Of a stretch of 64,000 nt of DNA, positions 62,076 through 64,000 are shown piece by piece. Origin of the DNA: Sarcina sp. DSM 11001 (GTDB lineage Bacteria > Bacillota > Clostridia > Lachnospirales > Lachnospiraceae). Within the stretch, counting starts at the first letter, position 1; every line of letters starts with the position of its first letter. A program made the position numbers and the translations under genes. A model generated the notes under the pieces. That model did no database searches. It saw only the letters and a list, made by a program, of their open reading frames with translations, and was not told the origin of the DNA. The DNA lies in the NCBI RefSeq assembly GCF_900101015.1, contig NZ_FNFZ01000005.1:113611-177610 (forward strand), read 5' to 3'.

Positions 62076-62879
62076 ATGTTTACAGAAAAGGGCTGCCTGC
62101 GCTTCAAAGTGCTGGGGACAAGGGGATCCATGGCAGTCACCCGGAAAGATCAGCAGTTCTTCGGCGGCAATACTTCCTGCTACATGATCCAGGCGGGAGA
62201 AGAGACCGTGTTTTTCGATGCCGGAAGCGGACTTCTGAACGCTCCTGTGGATTTTCCCCGCCCTCCCCACATTCTGCTGAGCCATCTGCATCTGGATCAT
62301 GTGCTCGGGCTGGGCATGTATTCCCGTCTCTCGCTAAAAGACCGGGAAACCCTGATCTACGTGCCCGCCGGTTATGGAAAAGATCCTGCCCGATTCCTCA
62401 GCGGCATATTTTCTCCACCCTACTGGCCTGTCTCCCTGGACTCCTACAGCGGAACGGTCCGGATTCTTCCGCTCACATTTCCGCTCAGAATCGGTGACCT
62501 GCTCATAGAGGGCGTCCCGGGCTGTCACCCGGGAGGAAATTTCATATTCAGGCTCAGCTGGCAGGACAGGCACATCGTCTATGCCAGCGACTATGAATAC
62601 GAAACAGCGTCCTTTCTCCGCCTCATAAAAATGTCGGACGGAGCCGACCTTGTCCTCTTAGACAGCCAATATGCTGCCAGTGAACTGGAGCAGCGCACAG
62701 GATTCGGCCACTCCAGTCCGGAGCTCGGCCTGAAACTGATGGAACGATGCGAAATCGCCCACCTGCTGCTGGTCCATCACGATCCCCAGAGGACAGACGA
62801 ACAGCTTCTTGCATGGGAAGCAGAAATCGCTCGCAAAGACATACACTTCGCTAGAGAAGGAGAGGAGATCCTGCTATGA
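62076..62879 (+). CDS. MBL-fold hydrolase next to the cyclase
   Basis: 267 residues. FGGNTSCYMI and FDAGSGLLNA start the fold; SHLHLDHVLG gives HxHxDH, and GCHPGGNF, YASDYE and LVHHDPQ complete metal ligands. This set fits a cytoplasmic MBL of the RNase Z/phosphodiesterase-like group. Its last 4 bases overlap the cyclase start (ATGA), so it might degrade the cyclic nucleotide or be its effector; untested. Confidence 0.85.
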   Translation: MFTEKGCLRFKVLGTRGSMAVTRKDQQFFGGNTSCYMIQAGEETVFFDAGSGLLNAPVDFPRPPHILLSHLHLDHVLGLGMYSRLSLKDRETLIYVPAGYGKDPARFLSGIFSPPYWPVSLDSYSGTVRILPLTFPLRIGDLLIEGVPGCHPGGNFIFRLSWQDRHIVYASDYEYETASFLRLIKMSDGADLVLLDSQYAASELEQRTGFGHSSPELGLKLMERCEIAHLLLVHHDPQRTDEQLLAWEAEIARKDIHFAREGEEILL

Positions 62880-63625
62880 AAGAATGGCACAGTGACAGAG
62901 TAATGGAACTCTTGAAAGAAAACCTGGTCCTGAAGGAATCTCTCCAGAAAAGGGAGACCTTCATACGCCGCACCTTCGGGAGATATTTGACCGATGAAGT
63001 ACTTGAAGAACTCCTCAATGACAGCAATGGGCTCCGCATCGGCGGAGAGCGCCGGGAAGTGACAATTCTAATTTCCGACATCCGCCAGTCTACAGAGCTC
63101 TCCGAGAAAATGGACCCTGTCAGCTTCTTTCGCATGCTCAACCATTATTTCGAAGAAATGATCGAGATCATCAACGCCTGGCGGGGGAATATTCTGGACT
63201 TTGTAGGAGATTCCATCGTTGCGGTCTTCGGTGCTCCAAAGCCCAATGAATTATCCGCGCGTGACGCGACGGCCTGCGCGGTCGCCATGCAGAGACGGAT
63301 GAAAGCTGTGAACGAATGGAATCTGTCACAGGAATATCCCGAGATCTCCATGGGTATCGGGATCCATACCGGTGAAGCGATTCTGGGCAACATCGGCTCC
63401 ATGACCAGAGCCAAATATGATATGATCGGAAGAAATGTCAACCTGGCTTCCCGCATTCAGGGCTTTACAAAGGCCGGCCAGATCCTGGTCTCAGACGAGA
63501 CCCTGAACGCCGCAGGCAGCCTGGTCGTGGAAAACGAAGCCGGAGCTATGCTCGTCAGTCCCAAGGGTATCCAGAATGACGTCCGCCTCCATGATATCGT
63601 CGGCTTCGGCGACAAGCTCCTGTGA
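62876..63625 (+). CDS. Class III nucleotidyl cyclase
   Basis: 249 residues. N-terminal helix, then a class III catalytic domain: ILISDIRQSTELSEKM with first metal Asp, FVGDSIVAVFG with second metal Asp, and GIHTGEAILGNIG, NLASRIQG with the Asn/Arg transition-state pair. The purine-recognition position before FVGD is Asp (LDFVGD), not the Lys of most adenylyl cyclases; guanylyl cyclases have Glu there. The product could therefore be cGMP or another nucleotide; confidence low. No transmembrane segment. Confidence 0.9.
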   Translation: MKEWHSDRVMELLKENLVLKESLQKRETFIRRTFGRYLTDEVLEELLNDSNGLRIGGERREVTILISDIRQSTELSEKMDPVSFFRMLNHYFEEMIEIINAWRGNILDFVGDSIVAVFGAPKPNELSARDATACAVAMQRRMKAVNEWNLSQEYPEISMGIGIHTGEAILGNIGSMTRAKYDMIGRNVNLASRIQGFTKAGQILVSDETLNAAGSLVVENEAGAMLVSPKGIQNDVRLHDIVGFGDKLL

Positions 63626-63654
63626 TCTCACACAACTGTTATGTTAACTAAATC

Positions 63655-63878
63655 AGATGAACCTCCACCCCCATGCGGTGCTGAACCGCGTCCTTTGGAG
63701 GTGGTATCAAAGCCCCTTCGGGCTTTAGAAACCCTCCGGTTTTCTGATATCTGACCGTCGTGCCGGTTTCCCCTTCCGGACCGTTCCCGGCCGGCCGTAC
63801 GAGTACGGGACTGTCCATGAGCCCCTTATCCGTCGGGATCTTCCACAGCTCTCCCTCCGGAATACTTTCTGCGGATCT
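63655..63878 (-). mobile_element. Probable right end of an IS200/IS605-type element
   Basis: On the minus strand, downstream of the TnpB-like stop, are hairpins AAGCCCGAAGGGGCTTT (about 63708-63727) and ACCTCCA...TGGAGGT (63661-63667 and 63696-63702, with an inner GCGGTTCAGCACCGC) ending GGTGGAGGTTCAT. This resembles the subterminal structure and GTTCA end of IS200/IS605 elements, where a guide RNA (omega RNA) also comes from this region. The TnpB-like frame stays open 3' of its stop. The left end is outside the window. Confidence 0.4.
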
Positions 63879-64000
63879 TTACGCGGTCCGCGCGCGCTGC
63901 AGGGCTTTAAAGCCCATGGTCTCCGGATGAGCAAGGAAACGGAAGTCCTCCGTCCCCTCCCATGCGCCCGGGACCGCCTTCCTCAGGATGTTCGCTGCCG
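63879..64000 (-). CDS. C-terminus of a probable TnpB-like protein (partial)
   Basis: The last 39 codons are visible: AANILRKAVPGAWEGTEDFR continuing FLAHPETMGFKALQRARTA and TAA. The AA-NILR start fits the NxAxNI-L-R helix after the zinc knuckle near the end of TnpB/OrfB proteins of IS200/IS605. The same frame continues without stop for more than 70 codons beyond the TAA, so the stop could be recent. Confidence 0.45.
   Translation of the reverse strand, partial: AANILRKAVPGAWEGTEDFRFLAHPETMGFKALQRARTA

Noticed and set aside
1..64000. tRNA, rRNA or complete insertion sequence
   Set aside because: No cloverleaf with CCA end or rRNA-like stretch was noticed, and the only transposase-like sequence is the fragment at the right edge.

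Overview
This is a chromosomal window of about 53 percent GC from a Gram-positive anaerobe. Strong AGGAGG ribosome sites, a type VIIb (T7b) secretion locus, mannose-type PTS genes, EtfAB, rubredoxin and a GGGtGRT/NifU-like pair point to Bacillota, class Clostridia, most likely a Lachnospiraceae-type organism. That placement is inferred from gene content. I see no rRNA, tRNA or CRISPR array.

Region 1 (1-18.6 kb) is a large T7SSb locus on the plus strand. It starts with the tail of a UPF0489 (arginase-fold) protein. Then come a VWA-FHA membrane protein, a second membrane FHA protein, a three-ATPase EssC, a YukD-like ubiquitin-fold protein and a WXG100 protein. An accessory segment follows: a STAS protein, seven DUF4176 paralogs arranged as a repeated A-B-C set, and several more WXG100-like helical proteins. 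A radical SAM/SPASM enzyme, two paralogous large candidate substrates with small N-terminal and Gly/Ala-rich C-terminal domains, and two last WXG100 proteins complete it. A strong terminator closes the locus. The radical SAM enzyme (with the arginase-like protein) suggests that a secreted protein may be chemically modified before export; this is the best candidate for an undescribed system here.

Region 2 (18.8-31.4 kb) is mostly minus strand: a C_GCAxxG_C_C redox protein, GGGtGRT protein, NifU-like scaffold, PAP2 phosphatase, an aconitase-family hydratase, an aldo/keto reductase, a 55-residue basic protein, a lipoprotein metallo-beta-lactamase-fold protein (plus strand), a GNAT acetyltransferase, and a transmembrane Ser/Thr kinase overlapping a tiny lipoprotein gene.

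Region 3 (32-37.5 kb) has two tandem paralogous HTH-type proteins and a minus-strand operon of two glutamate-cysteine-ligase-like enzymes with a class II glutamine amidotransferase between them, resembling a thiol or gamma-glutamyl pathway.

Region 4 (37.6-53.5 kb) is a sugar or polyol locus. A ROK regulator and HAD phosphatase diverge from an operon of SDR dehydrogenase, ABC transporter (binding protein, double ATPase, permease), FGGY kinase, zinc dehydrogenase, mannitol-dehydrogenase-family enzyme and split transketolase. Together they would import a polyol, oxidise it to a ketose, phosphorylate it and feed the pentose phosphate pathway. A second zinc dehydrogenase and a divergent AraC regulator follow.

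Region 5 (53.7-64 kb) holds rubredoxin, EtfAB, two uncharacterised proteins, a mannose-family PTS (IIAB, IIC, IID, DUF956), and a cyclic-nucleotide module: two stand-alone cNMP-binding proteins, an MBL-fold hydrolase and a class III nucleotidyl cyclase. The window ends in what looks like the right end of an IS200/IS605 element.

Two window-wide patterns stand out. First, at least nine genes are followed by tandem, decayed copies of their own 3' ends, including the stop codon. Second, two families of structured intergenic repeats (about 60-190 bp) recur at five and three places.
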